64,000 nucleotides of DNA. Origin: Eutreptiella sp. 'Long Island Sound 2002'. Lineage: Eukaryota; Euglenozoa; Euglenophyceae; Eutreptiales; Eutreptiaceae. Under the pieces are notes generated by a model. The model did no database searches, was not told where the DNA came from, and saw only the letters and a program-made list of their open reading frames with translations. The position numbers were made by a program, and so were the translations under genes. Shown here one piece after another: positions 32,380 to 43,573 of the stretch; within the stretch, counting starts at the first letter, position 1; each line of letters opens with the position of its first letter. Location of the stretch: positions 180,684,436-180,748,435 of the forward strand of contig OZ038379.1 of NCBI GenBank assembly GCA_964036045.1, in the 5' to 3' direction.

Positions 32380-32966
32380 TAGGTGCCGCAGATTAGAGAA
32401 TTTCCAGCAAAACATCACTCGACATGTCTGAGAGAACAATGAAAAGCCTGCTCGTTCAGTGGGTGCATGGTGCATGGTGCAAGGAAACAAGAACAGCGCA
32501 GCAAATAGTGACCTCATGGGAAATGGTACTCCGAGAGGTCCCCATCGCCGACTGAGTGGATGCCATGCCTGAGCCGCGCCGTGTGATTCTGCTTGGACCT
32601 CTTGAAGAAGATGCTCCTGCCACTCTTTTCAATCAGGATGTCATTGAAGCAGCCGATGAAGCAAGTGATCTGGAATCAGAAGCAGAGGCCCCTGCAGCAC
32701 TTGAAGCCTCTGCAGCACCTGCAGCCTCTGCAGCATCGCAGAGGGCCCCTTTGGGCAGTCTGCCCTCAAGGAGCGAGAGGCGTGCAAGACAAGCAGTTGA
32801 TCGTGAGGTGAGGGCTGCGCAGCGCAATGCTCTGCTGCAAGATTCCGATGTGATCCCTTTGCAGGGCTTTCTGCGTACGTCGACGTCAGCTACTCTGAGT
32901 CATAAGACAGCTGCTTTTTTGATAAATAAATATTGCTTATTGTGTTTGTATGTTTGTGCTAGCTAG
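32380..32966 (+). pseudogene. Possible transposase C-terminus interrupted by TGA
   Basis: A plus-strand frame is open from about 32380 to TGA at 32553, then continues in the same frame through ATG 32565 for about 133 codons. Before the stop it reads SLLVQWVHGAWCKETRTAQQ, whose W-x(5)-W pattern recalls the C-terminal helix of pogo/Tigger-type DDE transposases. That comparison is weak and from memory. After the stop it is acidic and Ala/Glu-rich (EAADEASDLESEAEAP), then basic (SRSERRARQAVDREVRAAQR). The downstream ORF could also be an independent small protein. Codon use looks coding. Confidence 0.33.
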
Positions 32967-33373
32967 CTTTTTCGCGCTCATGCCAGTTGGCTTATTTGTT
33001 TCCTTGCTTTGTTTTTTGGCCATGTGGTCTTCACCATCTGGCCTGTTTTTGTGTAAGGCTGTGGCACTTTAGCAATCAGCCGGCTGTGGCACCTCAGCAT
33101 TCAGCCCAACGGACCTGGAGATCCTGCCAAGTAGCACGGCTTCGGGGCACTCAGTGCTCTCAGTGTAGCGTTCTGTTGGTCTGCAGCCAATGTGAAGAGT
33201 GGGTACAGGGCAAGGACTCAAGCTGCATTGCGTGGTCGGAGCCCTGGCAGGACGTTTGTTTTTTCTTTCATACCGATTACAGTTCTCCGTTTGAAAAAAA
33301 AGGATAGCTGCAAATAGTCTCTATGCAAGTGTGCAAGGGTTTAGAGGCAAAGGTACCATTGTTTTTTAATGCA

Positions 33374-33527
33374 GGGGCAAATGAAAAGGAACAATTAAAA
33401 AAAGATACGAAAAGCTGCAAGGGCAAATGAAAAGAAATAAATTCATAAAATAAAAGCATAGGTAAAAGAACATGTTTGCACTTCACAAAAAAACAGGTAA
33501 AAAAACATGTTTGCACCTTATGAAAAA
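33374..33527. repeat. A-rich imperfect tandem repeats
   Basis: GGGCAAATGAAAAG occurs twice about 50 bases apart, and AAACATGTTTGCAC occurs twice 31 bases apart, all in A-rich sequence. Confidence 0.7.
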
Positions 33528-33918
33528 AACTAAAGCGTGTTGCATTGTAATACCAAAGGTGGTGCAGTTCAAAACATTTCGGCAAAGAAGAAGGAAGCAT
33601 TGCAAATAGTTGTGAGAAGTAGAGAACATTTTCTAAAAAAAAGTGAAAAGTTTTGAAAAGTTTTGGTATTTTCAAAGTATTTGGTAATATTTTTTTGATC
33701 CAAGCTAAGCTAAGAGCATTCTAATGTCGTCTCAAAAAGGAAGCTTAGTATGAAGTTTTGGTGACAAAACTGGCAGTTTTAGGCCTACCTGGTCTGAAAT
33801 TTGGTGCCGAAATGGGAAAAAATGGCAAGGTGCCTAAATTTAAATCGAATAAAATTGTTGCCTTCCCTGTATGGTATCATATGGTATGGCAATGCAGTGA
33901 AAATACCTCTGCCCCAAG

Positions 33919-34108
33919 TGGGTGGTAGGGGTGAAGCTGCGCAGTGAGGGTACCTCCGCCCCATGGGTGGTAGGGGTGAAGCTGCTTTTTGGGCATGTGT
34001 CTCATGAATCCGTAGGTGTAGGGGTGAAGCTGCTTTTTGGGCATGTGCTTCATGAATATGTGGGCAGTTGGGGTGAAGCTGCTTTTTGGGCATGTGCTTC
34101 ATGAATTT
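33919..34108. repeat. Tandem repeat, unit about 55-60 bp
   Basis: GGGGTGAAGCTGCTTTTTGG followed by GCATGTGCTTCATGAAT occurs three times, plus a truncated first copy ending in GAAGCTGCGCAG. Confidence 0.85.
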
Positions 34109-34551
34109 GGGTTGTTGTAGTTGTTGTCACGAGTGGAACCAAAAATGCGCGCACAAAATCATTTTGCAATCAGCATTTTTTTGTACAAATGCAATCACGG
34201 TCTAGGGCTTTGCATATGGCAGTGGTGACAGCCGATGTCAAATTCCCGCTTGATGGAGCCGATACACTTTCAACATTGTTTTGGGGTTGCAGGCAACTTT
34301 GAAGGTCTACAGTAGTGAGTAGAGTAGTCCCAAAGAGGCCTCCGTGCGCACTCGGATGTCAAGCGGTCCCGGCCCTCCTTAACTGCAGCTTTTGTCCCTT
34401 CCCAAAACCAATGACTTTCAGATTTGAGTTTTTTGGAGTATGCTGATTTCATTTTTCATCAACGATAAGTGTTGGATTGAGTGAGTTAAAATGAGGAGGT
34501 GGTGATTGAGACTTGACTGAGTCAAAAACCGTGACTTATGATTGACTGGAG

Positions 34552-34990
34552 TAAGGTTCGGAATCGGTTTTACCAATTAATCGGATAATCGGATTAATTG
34601 GATTAATTGGGTCTAATGTGACAAATAATCGGTAAAACTGATTATTTTGAAAACTGGTATAAACCAATTAATCGGACAAGTTATGTATGAAAAAGAAATA
34701 TTTCGTTGATACACCATGAAATGTTTCTTATCAAAAACCAGAGGATTTTGCAAAATCACAGGCAATTTGGGATAAAAGTCAAAGGTTTAGCATGTCTTTC
34801 ACCTCTATTATCCTGTTTACTATCCCTTAAGTTGAAGTTCACGGCTTTTCGGCAATAATTGCATTTTGTAGAGACAACAATCGAAAATAACCGATTATTT
34901 TTGTGTCATATAATCGGAATAATTGGTTATTTTTATAGAAATGATTGAAAACAATCGGTTATTTTTGCATGAAACCAATTCCGAACCTTA
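34552..34990. mobile_element. hAT-like MITE (439 bp)
   Basis: The ends are TAAGGTTCGGAATCGGTTT and the inverted AAACCAATTCCGAACCTTA (one internal mismatch). They are flanked by a perfect 8-bp direct duplication, GACTGGAG, at 34544-34551 and 34991-34998. The 8-bp duplication and short TIRs fit the hAT superfamily. The interior is AT-rich with many AATCGGTTA-type subterminal words in both orientations, the kind of sites hAT transposases bind. No coding frame. It interrupts a GACTGAGTC-rich sequence continuous with a tRNA-like segment. Confidence 0.8.
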
Positions 34991-35035
34991 GACTGGAGTC
35001 AGTCACTAGCGATCCTGACTGGAGACTGAGTCTCG

Positions 35036-35057
35036 TGACTGAGTCATGACTCAGTCA
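35036..35057. repeat. 22-bp perfect palindrome with bZIP-type sites
   Basis: TGACTGAGTCA followed by its exact reverse complement TGACTCAGTCA. It contains TGAGTCA and TGACTCA, the AP-1/GCN4 core. Further TGAGTCA words lie at 34516-34524 across the MITE. Regulatory use is speculative. Confidence 0.7.
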
Positions 35058-35077
35058 GCAAAAAAAATTGACCCAAG

Positions 35078-35160
35078 CAGGAATTGAAGCAACATCTGAT
35101 TAAAATCCTACTCTTATGCATACAACACTCAACCAACTTTGCTGCCTGGTGTTGCCCATA
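35078..35160 (-). repeat. tRNA-like SINE head
   Basis: The minus strand reads GCAAAGTTGGTTGAGTGTTG (A-box-like), then after about 40 bases TTGCTTCAATTCC (B-box-like), then a run of T. With the downstream GACTGAGTC-rich tract interrupted by the MITE this looks like a tRNA-derived SINE. The T-run would be its Pol III terminator or a linker. Confidence 0.42.
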
Positions 35161-35211
35161 CCATGGAAAAGAATCTAAAAAATGAGTCCTAGTTCGAAAC
35201 TTTTAAAAGAA

Positions 35212-35241
35212 GCATGGTGCCGGCCGAAGCCGGCACCATGC
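35212..35241 (-). other. 13-bp hairpin with UUCG loop
   Basis: GCATGGTGCCGGC, a 4-base loop, then the exact complement. Read from the minus strand the loop is TTCG closed by C-G, the very stable cUUCGg tetraloop, followed by TTCTTTT. It is GC-rich in AT-rich surroundings. A partial third copy GCCGGCACC follows at 35245. Confidence 0.75.
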
Positions 35242-35704
35242 CCGAGCCGGCACCTGAACAAGCATACCAAGGCACAAGATAACTCTGGGAAGCATAAGAT
35301 TGTTTTTGGAACACTTTATAACCCATGCCCTCAAAGACTTGGGGGGTGCTAATGTGCGCGTTGGGGCTGGGGCCCTCAAAGAACGAAGGTGTGGAACCTA
35401 GTTGCACTTATTAGTGGTTAGCCCGCATGTTTGAGTATGCCTTCTGTTCTTTTGGTGCCATTGGGTCATCCACTTCATGGGTGCAATGCAATTTTCCACT
35501 TTTTCTCTAGTTTGCTTCAAACTTGAAATGGGACTTGGCCCACTTAGTCTAAGGAAAATACCTTTTGGAAGCGGTGCTTGACATGGTGAAATGCTAAACA
35601 TGTATGAAGCTTGAAATGCGAAAATGAGTAGCCCTATATGTAAAACATGAATGGCTTAGGTGAATAAGGTCATCATCATGGCCATGGTACCAACATTCCT
35701 CCAC

Positions 35705-35707
<3 letters not shown>

Positions 35708-35780
<73 letters not shown>
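35708..35780. repeat. (GT)n microsatellite
   Basis: About 36 GT units with one interruption (TATG). Confidence 0.95.
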
Positions 35781-35784
<4 letters not shown>

Positions 35785-35880
35785 ATTCGTGCTATTATTC
35801 TCGTAGAAAAAGATCCATATGCAGCGACACCTTTCGCAAAAAAAAGTTGTGAATAGAGAGGGGGGGGGCAAAAGCAAAAA

Positions 35881-35912
35881 ATTCATTGGGGGATAACTTT
35901 GTCTTCCAAAAT
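35881..35912 (-). repeat. Short dispersed repeat 'GACAAA...TATCCCCCA', copy 2
   Basis: Reverse complement of the 19748-19779 sequence with two mismatches. Confidence 0.65.
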
Positions 35913-36455
35913 CCCAAGACGGGGAGAAGGGGCAAAACTGCGAAATGTGACACCATGAGGTTTGGTGCAAAATTCTGAAAATCAAAAAATGGCGAAGGTT
36001 TTTTTACCCCTTTGTGACATAAATATTTTTGGTTTTTGTTGGTGACTGCAAAGGTACAAACATGAGTGTCTCCTCATTGGATGGTCATGCTCACACAAAT
36101 TCTTATCCCTCCATCATCGGGCCATCTTGGATGGAATGTGGTCTGGTAGGAATTTGTCCAGCTTGGTAGGAATTTCAGTCATCTCGGTCGGAATTCGAGT
36201 CACCATGTGCAGCCATGTGGCAAAAACACCATGGGGGTGCTTCACTACCTTGTATGCCTCTTACATTCTATTGCCTTTGGCAGTGCATCTCGAAAAGAGG
36301 CTAACAGTCAGGCAATCACTCAGTTAGCCAGGCCAGCAGTCAGTCAAACAATCATTCGGGCAAGCAAGCAGGGAGACAAAAACACACAGTTTGGGTTTTT
36401 TGTCCGTGGCAGACTCGGCTCCAAGTAGTGGGGAGGCAAGCTACTTTTGGGGCAA

Positions 36456-36528
36456 GTACTGGCCGAATGGTAATGCAGCCGGCCGCAAACTTTTAGGTCG
36501 GTGGTTCGAACCCTAGTTGGCCGACCAC
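36456..36528 (+). repeat. tRNA-like sequence, plus-strand arm of an inverted pair
   Basis: TGGCCGAATGGTAATGC resembles an A box or D arm, and GGTCGGTGGTTCGAACCC a B box or T arm. T-stem pairing is poor, so it is not a functional tRNA. Confidence 0.45.
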
Positions 36529-36544
36529 GGCGGCGGCACCGCCG

Positions 36545-36620
36545 CTAAAAATTGGCCGGCCAAGATTCGAACCGCCGACCTAAAAGCCTTTGGTCAAATG
36601 CGTTACCATTCGACCGGGGT
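36545..36620 (-). repeat. tRNA-like sequence, minus-strand arm of an inverted pair
   Basis: The minus strand reads GGTCGAATGGTAACGC, then GGCTTTTAGGTCGGCGGTTC, then GAATC, closely resembling the arm at 36456-36528. The two face each other across about 20 bases rich in GGCGGC/GCCGCC, forming a large imperfect palindrome. Confidence 0.45.
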
Positions 36621-36624
36621 TTGT

Positions 36625-38400
36625 TCTGACAGCATTGTGCCTCCCCACTGCTTGCAGCCTTCTGAGCACAAACTTTTGACCTCCCCCCTTCAAAAAAGGA
36701 AGGAAAAATTTTAGGGGATAGAGGCCTCAGAATAAAAAAAATCCATTGGAGGATTGTCTTATTGGGCAAAATAATGATTTTACAAAGGGTTGGACATCAA
36801 ATATCATGCCTTGGGGTATGCTACGCGAATGACCCCAAACAAGGGGGGTATACGACGCCCGCGCCTGCGCTTGATCTAACAACCTCTCTTCGAGGTGATT
36901 TTTCGGAATTGGGCCTCAAAAAAATTGATGGGCCTCTCAAAATAGCCTTCACTACCTTCTATACCCACCCCTTCACTTGTGAGAAGCTTCAAGAAGATAC
37001 CTGTTTTGAAACTTGTTGGTTTTGAGCACTTCCTTTTGAAAAATGACGAGACACAGCCTTTCGAAACTTCTTACCCATTTCATAAAAATGTAAAGAGGTT
37101 TCAGTTCTTGACAAATGTACCATGTCTTAGATCAGATTCCTGAAATTTTCCAAGCGCCCTTGAATGACCCAAACATTGTAAAAGCGCTCAAACCCCCACT
37201 GTCCAATCCAAAACCCCCAAACTAGGGGGTCTGACAACAAAGATCGGCTAAAAGTCCCCCAAAAGCGTGTTTTCTATGTAAAGAAAAGCCTGGGGGGCCT
37301 CCCCTTTGTGACCATATTTTGGAAATCGCCTACCAGCAACTTTTTGCCCTAATACCGGGGAATCTTCTACTTTGAAAGAACTGAAAATAAAAAGGCCCAC
37401 CTCCTCATCCCACCCCCAAAAATAATAGCATTCCTGAATCAACATACACCCAAAATACCCGACGTGATTTCTCATAATTTGTGAAAATGCAACGTGGGTG
37501 GTGCAATTCTAAAGCATGGAATCTTTTGGCCCCAATCTGTCCTGCTTGTCAATATCCACATCTGCAGAGAAATCGTGCTGCACACGTTGGGTGTGGAAAT
37601 GCGGCGATCATCACCGTCACATATCTTGTGTGCACATATACAACAAATACAGCAGACTGGGGCATTGGGACATTGTGCTGTAAGAATGCATGTTGCAGGA
37701 ATTACAGGATACAGTTTTGTTGTCCATGCATGGGATGTGTGAGGTTCGGAATGCATCATCTTTGGACAGACTGTACCTGCATCAAAATGGATCAGGCAGC
37801 TTGCCTTAGTCGCACATGGCTTCATATTAGGGTGATAGCACAAGTAGCTATTGCACACATTGGGAGTTTGGGCACTAATTGCTTTCAGACCACGCTTCAA
37901 GCCTTGGTGCATCCAACACTGCCTCCTTGGATATTTGCAATCAGCAAACCGTTGCCACTTGTGGTATGTCACAAAGGCTTAGAGGCATTGGGCTGCATGA
38001 AATAACCAGAACACGCACACACAGCAGAACAGGTACCATACTGGAGGCAGATGGGCAATGGTACAGAATTGGTAAGACTGCTGGTGTTGAAAGAGTAGCA
38101 CAATAGATGATGGCAGGTTTCAGGGCGGCACAAGCTGGAAAGATTGCTTTTACAGATACTGCACATTGTCCCATAAGGTCGTGATTCAGAGGGTGCCAAT
38201 TAGGATGCATCAAAAAATAGATGAACCCAGCCCGGTTGGGGTCAGCTGCCTGCTTCCCATGCTTCGAGAAACACAACATAGAGGGTGCTGAATTCGCACC
38301 ATGTGCACCGCGCACGCCAAAGGAAATAACGCTTTAGTATAACAAGCATCTATACATCCTTTTTGAAGGTCTGCAGGGGTACGGTGGCCTGAGGGGTTTG
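36625..38400. other. No supported gene
   Basis: Frames up to 174 codons (37481-38005 plus) occur with an antisense partner of similar length and no domain. I see no splice logic. Confidence 0.35.
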
Positions 38401-39580
38401 CATGCAACAACAGTCTACTCCACTCCAAAGACCTCATCGCTCGGGTGTTGATGGTTGCAGCTGCCCACACCTCCTGCCAGGGAGGCCGCATCCTTGTGCT
38501 ACAAGGGGGCCATCACTGTCACTGCCCGAGGAAGACTCAGCAAGCGCAATGGGAAATGTGAGGCGGTCCAGTGGGCAGTTCATACAGCTAGGAATGGCCA
38601 TACCGTCAGATTGGGTGGCCCACAATGGTGGCGGACACCACTGCCTGGGCCCAGCAGTTCCGACTTCATTGACATGTGAGCCGTTGAGGCGAAGGGAGAC
38701 AACACAGTGCAATCTGAAATTTTTTTTGATACACACAGATCCATTACACCAAATGCCCCCAAAATGCCTCCAACGAACGTCTTGCCTGCACACACAATAG
38801 CATCGCCCAAGCGTTGCATTCTGTGCCCACTGCCCACTTTTGAGCGACGTCCAGTGTTCCCCTAATTGGTGTGCACACCGGGCTGACATCACACCGCGCG
38901 GGCGGCACCCTCATAGCACCTCCAGCAGCAGCTGCGGCCCAGCTCAACCATTTGAGCAGGAGGTTGGTACACCATCAGAGAACCCAACACAGAAAGCAAG
39001 AAGTGATTGGAAAGAGTGCACAAGCAGCAGCAGTGAATGAAGTCTGGTAGCAACGGGAATCCTGCACAGGTGTTGGGACTAGGGCCTGCAACAGGGAAAT
39101 GCACATCCTGGGGCCTTGCCCAGACAATGGCAACAGCACCAACAGCAGTGGACGTTGTTCAAGTGCACCCCTGCAACAGCCCCGCATGAACAGGGCAGCA
39201 CCATGGTACCGAATCGCACACCTCCAAAGCGTGCAGATGCGCGGCAACACATACCGGTACCGCCCACCGCATCGCAAACACATCCATCTCCATTCCAAAC
39301 GAAAAATTGAAACTGCAAATCCGCCGCCCTAAGGCGGACACAAACAAGAGCTCCTGGGGATGGTTTTGTCAGCAGGATTGGGGGTTCTGGGGGTTCTGGG
39401 GGGTTAGTACCATGGGGCTGAGGTGCACGTGGTCGGGACGCAGTTGCTGACAGCCAGACAACTCGCGCCACGGCTTCCCCCAGGGAACGGCCTCTTTGCC
39501 TGAGCAGTGCCCCTTTACTGTGGGCACGGCACTTGTACCCTACAGTCCCATGGTGGGCACTGCCTGTCTGTGCTGCGCAT
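38401..39580. other. Weak open frames only
   Basis: Plus-strand frames at 38840-39040 and 39099-39332 (the latter ending RKHIHLHSKRKIETANPPP) are somewhat protein-like, but neither has a supported start, donor or domain. Confidence 0.25.
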
Positions 39581-39628
39581 CATTTGGACGTTTCCCCTTC
39601 GCGCTGGTGGACCGCAACGTGCATCATG

Positions 39629-40251
39629 TTACTGCGCAGCCCATCCCTGACGCGGAAGCGACCCATCCCTGACTGCACGTGGGACACCAGCGACAGGCCC
39701 CTTCCCATGCCCAGCCCAAAGACTACAGGCGATGTTTGCGCCAATTCGCATGATATATAATGGTTGTGCTCCGACGCACACCTCCGGGCGCGGGAGGTGT
39801 GCGCGATGCGAGTGCACCGCTGCAAAAGCGTGCATGGCCGTCCCATGCGCCTGTGGGGGTGGGAGATTGGCCCCACAGGCGCAACGAGCAGCCCTAAAGA
39901 ACGATTCACGGGTCGCCCCCATGGCAGCAGCACACGCGGGATTCACTTCAAGACCGCACAGTCGTACCACAGTACTGGCTGAGTCCGAAGGTAAACAGGG
40001 CTCCAATCGACGCCCAATTTCATTCCCGGGCCTGTCCGGACCCGCGGCAGCCCCGTTGCGGCCATAGCGTCCGGGAAATCAGCGACCGGGGCCGGCACGG
40101 ACCCCCGAAAATCAATGAGCGACCCGGGGCCTTCCATTTTGATATGGATGCCATCAGTCCTCCAGCAATTGGCTTGCACGTGTGTGCCTGAGGGTGCCCG
40201 TGTGTTGGTTTCTGTTTGTGGTCGTTGACGACCACACGTTCTGCCTTTCAT
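39629..40251 (-). CDS. Putative minus-strand exons, unrecognised
   Basis: From ATG 40251 a 102-residue frame (MKGRTCGRQRPQTETNTRAP at the start, ending YLRTQPVLWYDCAVLK) runs to a stop at 39943. An overlapping frame (39629-40006) continues the protein-like character with Cys/Ala/His-rich sequence. GT sites in the overlap could join them. No domain recognised. Confidence 0.3.
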
Positions 40252-40629
40252 TTTCAAAAATAAAGCAGCGGTCAGTTGAAACACAAATGTTGTGCAACGC
40301 GTTGTAGAAAAAGCGTTTCATATTTCAAACCAAGTTGCATGGGTTCAACAAAGAAAAACAAAAGGGCACAATGGCACGGTTTGTTAATCCTTTGCACAGA
40401 CAGACCAGCCCTTCTGCGGCACCACAGAGGCAACAAATGAATGCAGCCCTACTTCACGACTCACCGCAACAATCCCAAACGCTCGCGTCGACCTGGCGCA
40501 TCATGAACTTGGCTGCAGCAGCTGCTCGCCCCTTCCGCTGCGATCCCACGGATGTCGATGAAGCCGATGGTAACGGACATCGCACCGCGTCGGCTGCGCT
40601 TCGGTAGTCTTGTGCTCCGTTCAGACTAC

Positions 40630-40697
40630 AACCCCCCCCCCCCCCCCCCCAAAGGATGCATTGGAAAGAGGGGGGGGGGGTTAACCCCCCCCCCCCA
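40630..40697. repeat. C20 tract and G10-TTAA-C10 palindrome
   Basis: A run of about 20 C is followed after about 20 bases by G(10+) TTAA C(13), a perfect inverted repeat of at least 24 bp made only of G, C and a central TTAA. Confidence 0.85.
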
Positions 40698-40849
40698 GGG
40701 CGCCCAGCCTATGCCCAGTTACTGTCCCCCTGACGGCAGGTGCCAGCTTCAATGGCATTCGTAACCGACAGTTATCGACCCCAACCGGTTTGGCAACCTC
40801 CTCCAACCGGCGACACGTCTTACACTGACCCAGTCCTGCTGCCTGCATC

Positions 40850-41122
40850 GTGGGGTAAGTGGGGGTCAGGGCGCCAAAAATAAAGGTGTGCTGCATCGCC
40901 GTCTGCCTGGGCACACATGGGGCCGGGGCACTTGCCGACCCCCGAGCCCCAGCACTGCGCAGACCCCTGGCCACAGCCGACACACTGCATCCCCCTTTGG
41001 GGGCGTGGCGGGCGGGCCCTGCGCAGGTCCCGGCACGCGGCTGAGGTGGGGCTGCCCCAATCGGCGAAGCAACTGCACCGCGGCCAACAGACGCTCCTGG
41101 CGGCGTGGCATCCCGAAGGCAA
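40850..41122 (-). CDS. Possible Cys-rich exon
   Basis: A minus-strand frame ends at donor TCAGT|GTAAGA near 40828 and carries MQCVGCGQGSAQC, then GVGKC and CAQADGDAAHLYFW. The C-x2-C spacing could be a zinc site but the other ligands are unclear. A second frame across the same bases (AAGLGQCKTCRRLEEVAK after CACGATGCAG) is also protein-like, so the reading is ambiguous. Confidence 0.28.
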
Positions 41123-41743
41123 ACCGCGGCACTGTCACTTAATCGCACCCCAAAGGCCAAGGCACCAGCGGGAGGGCGGCCCACAGGCGCCATGTCGGGT
41201 CCCTGACGCACAGCCTCCGGAGGGGGCCCATCCTGCACGCCAAAAAAAAGGAGAGGGACACACAAAATGTAAGCAGCGCACGAACGCCACTCACAGAAAA
41301 GGAACGGGCGCATGGCACGGGCGTTTCGAAGAGCTCAGGAAACAGGGAAATCAGAGATGCATCGCAATCGCAGGCGACGGGCACGTGGGGTCCAGGCGGC
41401 CGCCCCTGGCCCCGTGTGCCGCGAGAAGGAGCCTGTTACACGGGAGTTCAGGGCTCTCAGGGGCCAGGGGCAGCGCCGGCGTCCACAGGGGGTCACAATG
41501 GCCCAAGGCAGGGCCACTTGAGGGCAAAGGGGGACACCTGATCTCGGTGGCCGAGCCCTTGGCTCGGGCGGCTCACGAAAGGGGGCGGGGGGGGCGGGGG
41601 GATGGGGCTTAGGTAACCCCCACCCCTAACCCACAGGCCCCTTCCCGATCCAAGAGCGCCCAGGCCCACAAAAGACGCCTGCGGGACACGGGAGTTCAGC
41701 GGCCGCTCCTGGTCGGATCAGGTCACGGGAACAGCGCAGGAAA

Positions 41744-42466
41744 ATGAAGGGCCTCTCATGGAAAGGCTCAGTGTCTGCCAACGGCTCCGTTCCGGGGCAT
41801 GTGTTTGGCATCCGCGGGCCTCGGTCTGTGTGTCTTTGTGTGCCGAACGGGTTTGAGTGGCAGCCTGCGTCAGAAAAGACTCTTGTGGCGAAAACAGCGG
41901 ACTTTCTGGAGCGGTTGAGAGCCTTGTGGGCGGCTGATGCCTGTTATCTGATAGGTTATCTGCTGGTAGAGAGGGCTTGTGGGGATGCAGTGATCTCAAT
42001 GGCCGGTGCCACTGACTGGGAGAGTGCAGCGCCTGAGTGGACGGGGCGATTGACTTTGCGTGTTAGAAACACCCACCCAAACTGCCCGGATTTGCAACAG
42101 GTGCGGTATCTGAGGATCCAAGAGCCACAGAGGCATTGCGCACCCGTTGCAAGAAAGAAGGCGCGCCGATTCGCAAACATCCACCCAGAAGATGCAGTCC
42201 TCACAGATGGATGTGGTGGGCAGTGCTGCTGGCTGCGCCGTGACGAGGGATGGTGCTTAACAAGGATAGCCTCGGAAACAAAACCGATGGGGTTAGGATG
42301 TACAAAAGAGGCTCATCCACAAACGCTGTTTTGCAGCTGCAGGATGTCGTCGTTGCCGGTATTACTGCTGCTCAAGCATTCCAAACTCATCATTTGCCAA
42401 AGGAGGTCAACAGTCCCGTTTCGAGGTGCTTCAGCTGCCACCAAAGAACGGCTTGGCATACAATGA
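41744..42466 (+). CDS. Hypothetical 240-codon ORF
   Basis: Starts at ATG 41744. The middle reads ADFLERLRALWAADACYLIG, YLLVERACGDAVIS, then LTLRVRNTHPNCPDLQQVRY, which is protein-like; the last 60 codons look like low-information sequence. It may be an exon running to somewhere near 42290. No domain recognised and no supporting splice site chosen. Confidence 0.28.
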   Translation: MKGLSWKGSVSANGSVPGHVFGIRGPRSVCLCVPNGFEWQPASEKTLVAKTADFLERLRALWAADACYLIGYLLVERACGDAVISMAGATDWESAAPEWTGRLTLRVRNTHPNCPDLQQVRYLRIQEPQRHCAPVARKKARRFANIHPEDAVLTDGCGGQCCWLRRDEGWCLTRIASETKPMGLGCTKEAHPQTLFCSCRMSSLPVLLLLKHSKLIICQRRSTVPFRGASAATKERLGIQ

Positions 42467-42607
42467 AAAACAAAGCCTCGGAAATGATGCGGTGCGGTCT
42501 GAAGCAGGAAATACAATGTACAAAAGATGTAGGCTGCCACGTGGTGAGTGAATGACAGCGGGCGATACGAAATGACGCCATTTGCGGTAAAATGGCACAG
42601 GACTTGG

Positions 42608-42841
<234 letters not shown>

Positions 42842-42985
42842 GAGAGCACCGTATTGCGGAGGGAGGCCCGATGCGGGTCAAGCAGGTTGGCGCTCCAAAG
42901 AGGGGGGGGGGGGTACACTGCAGAACAGAGCCGCCCCGGCTCAGTACTGGCTGGTCCACCCATGAAGTGGTGTGTGTGAATCAGA

Positions 42986-43017
<32 letters not shown>

Positions 43018-43573
43018 ACGCGCACAGGCCCTTACACTGCCGCACCCGGGGCGTGGCAGACGTGCCACACTCCCCGAGGATGGCAGGCGGGCCGACGGAA
43101 CAGCCTCAAAGGGAGGGCGGAAGGGAGGAAAGGTTCCCGCAACCTGCGGCCCTTGCAAAGGGAGGCAGATCCACTCCGCTGCGGTGCCGCGATGGCCGTT
43201 GGCCACGCGCCCACCGAATTCCGTGACCCACGAACTGCCCGCGGCCGCAGGTTTGCGTTCTGCGCTCGGATGCCAGTCTCGGGGCGGGCACAGGCCGCGC
43301 ATGCGTGAAGCGGCGGTGTTGTCCGCGGCGCTCCACCCGTACCCGCCCTCATGTGTGCCGTGACGCCGGGGGTGTCCGAGTCTGAGCAGCAGTAGGGGCA
43401 TCGGGGGTGCAGCCGGGCCGGGGGCTCCCACATGGCCATTGCTGAGTGGCCGGTCGACCTACCCCTGGGGGCCGGGGGGGGGCGGTGCGCGTGTGGGTGG
43501 GTACCAGACATGCCACTAGTGTCCGGCAGGGGAATTGAAGTTCGGTAGGAATCGGTCCCGTACCATGCGCCAC

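Noticed and set aside
36456-36620. Functional tRNA genes
   Set aside because: A and B boxes are recognisable but T-stem and acceptor pairing fail by eye. Recorded as tRNA-like only.
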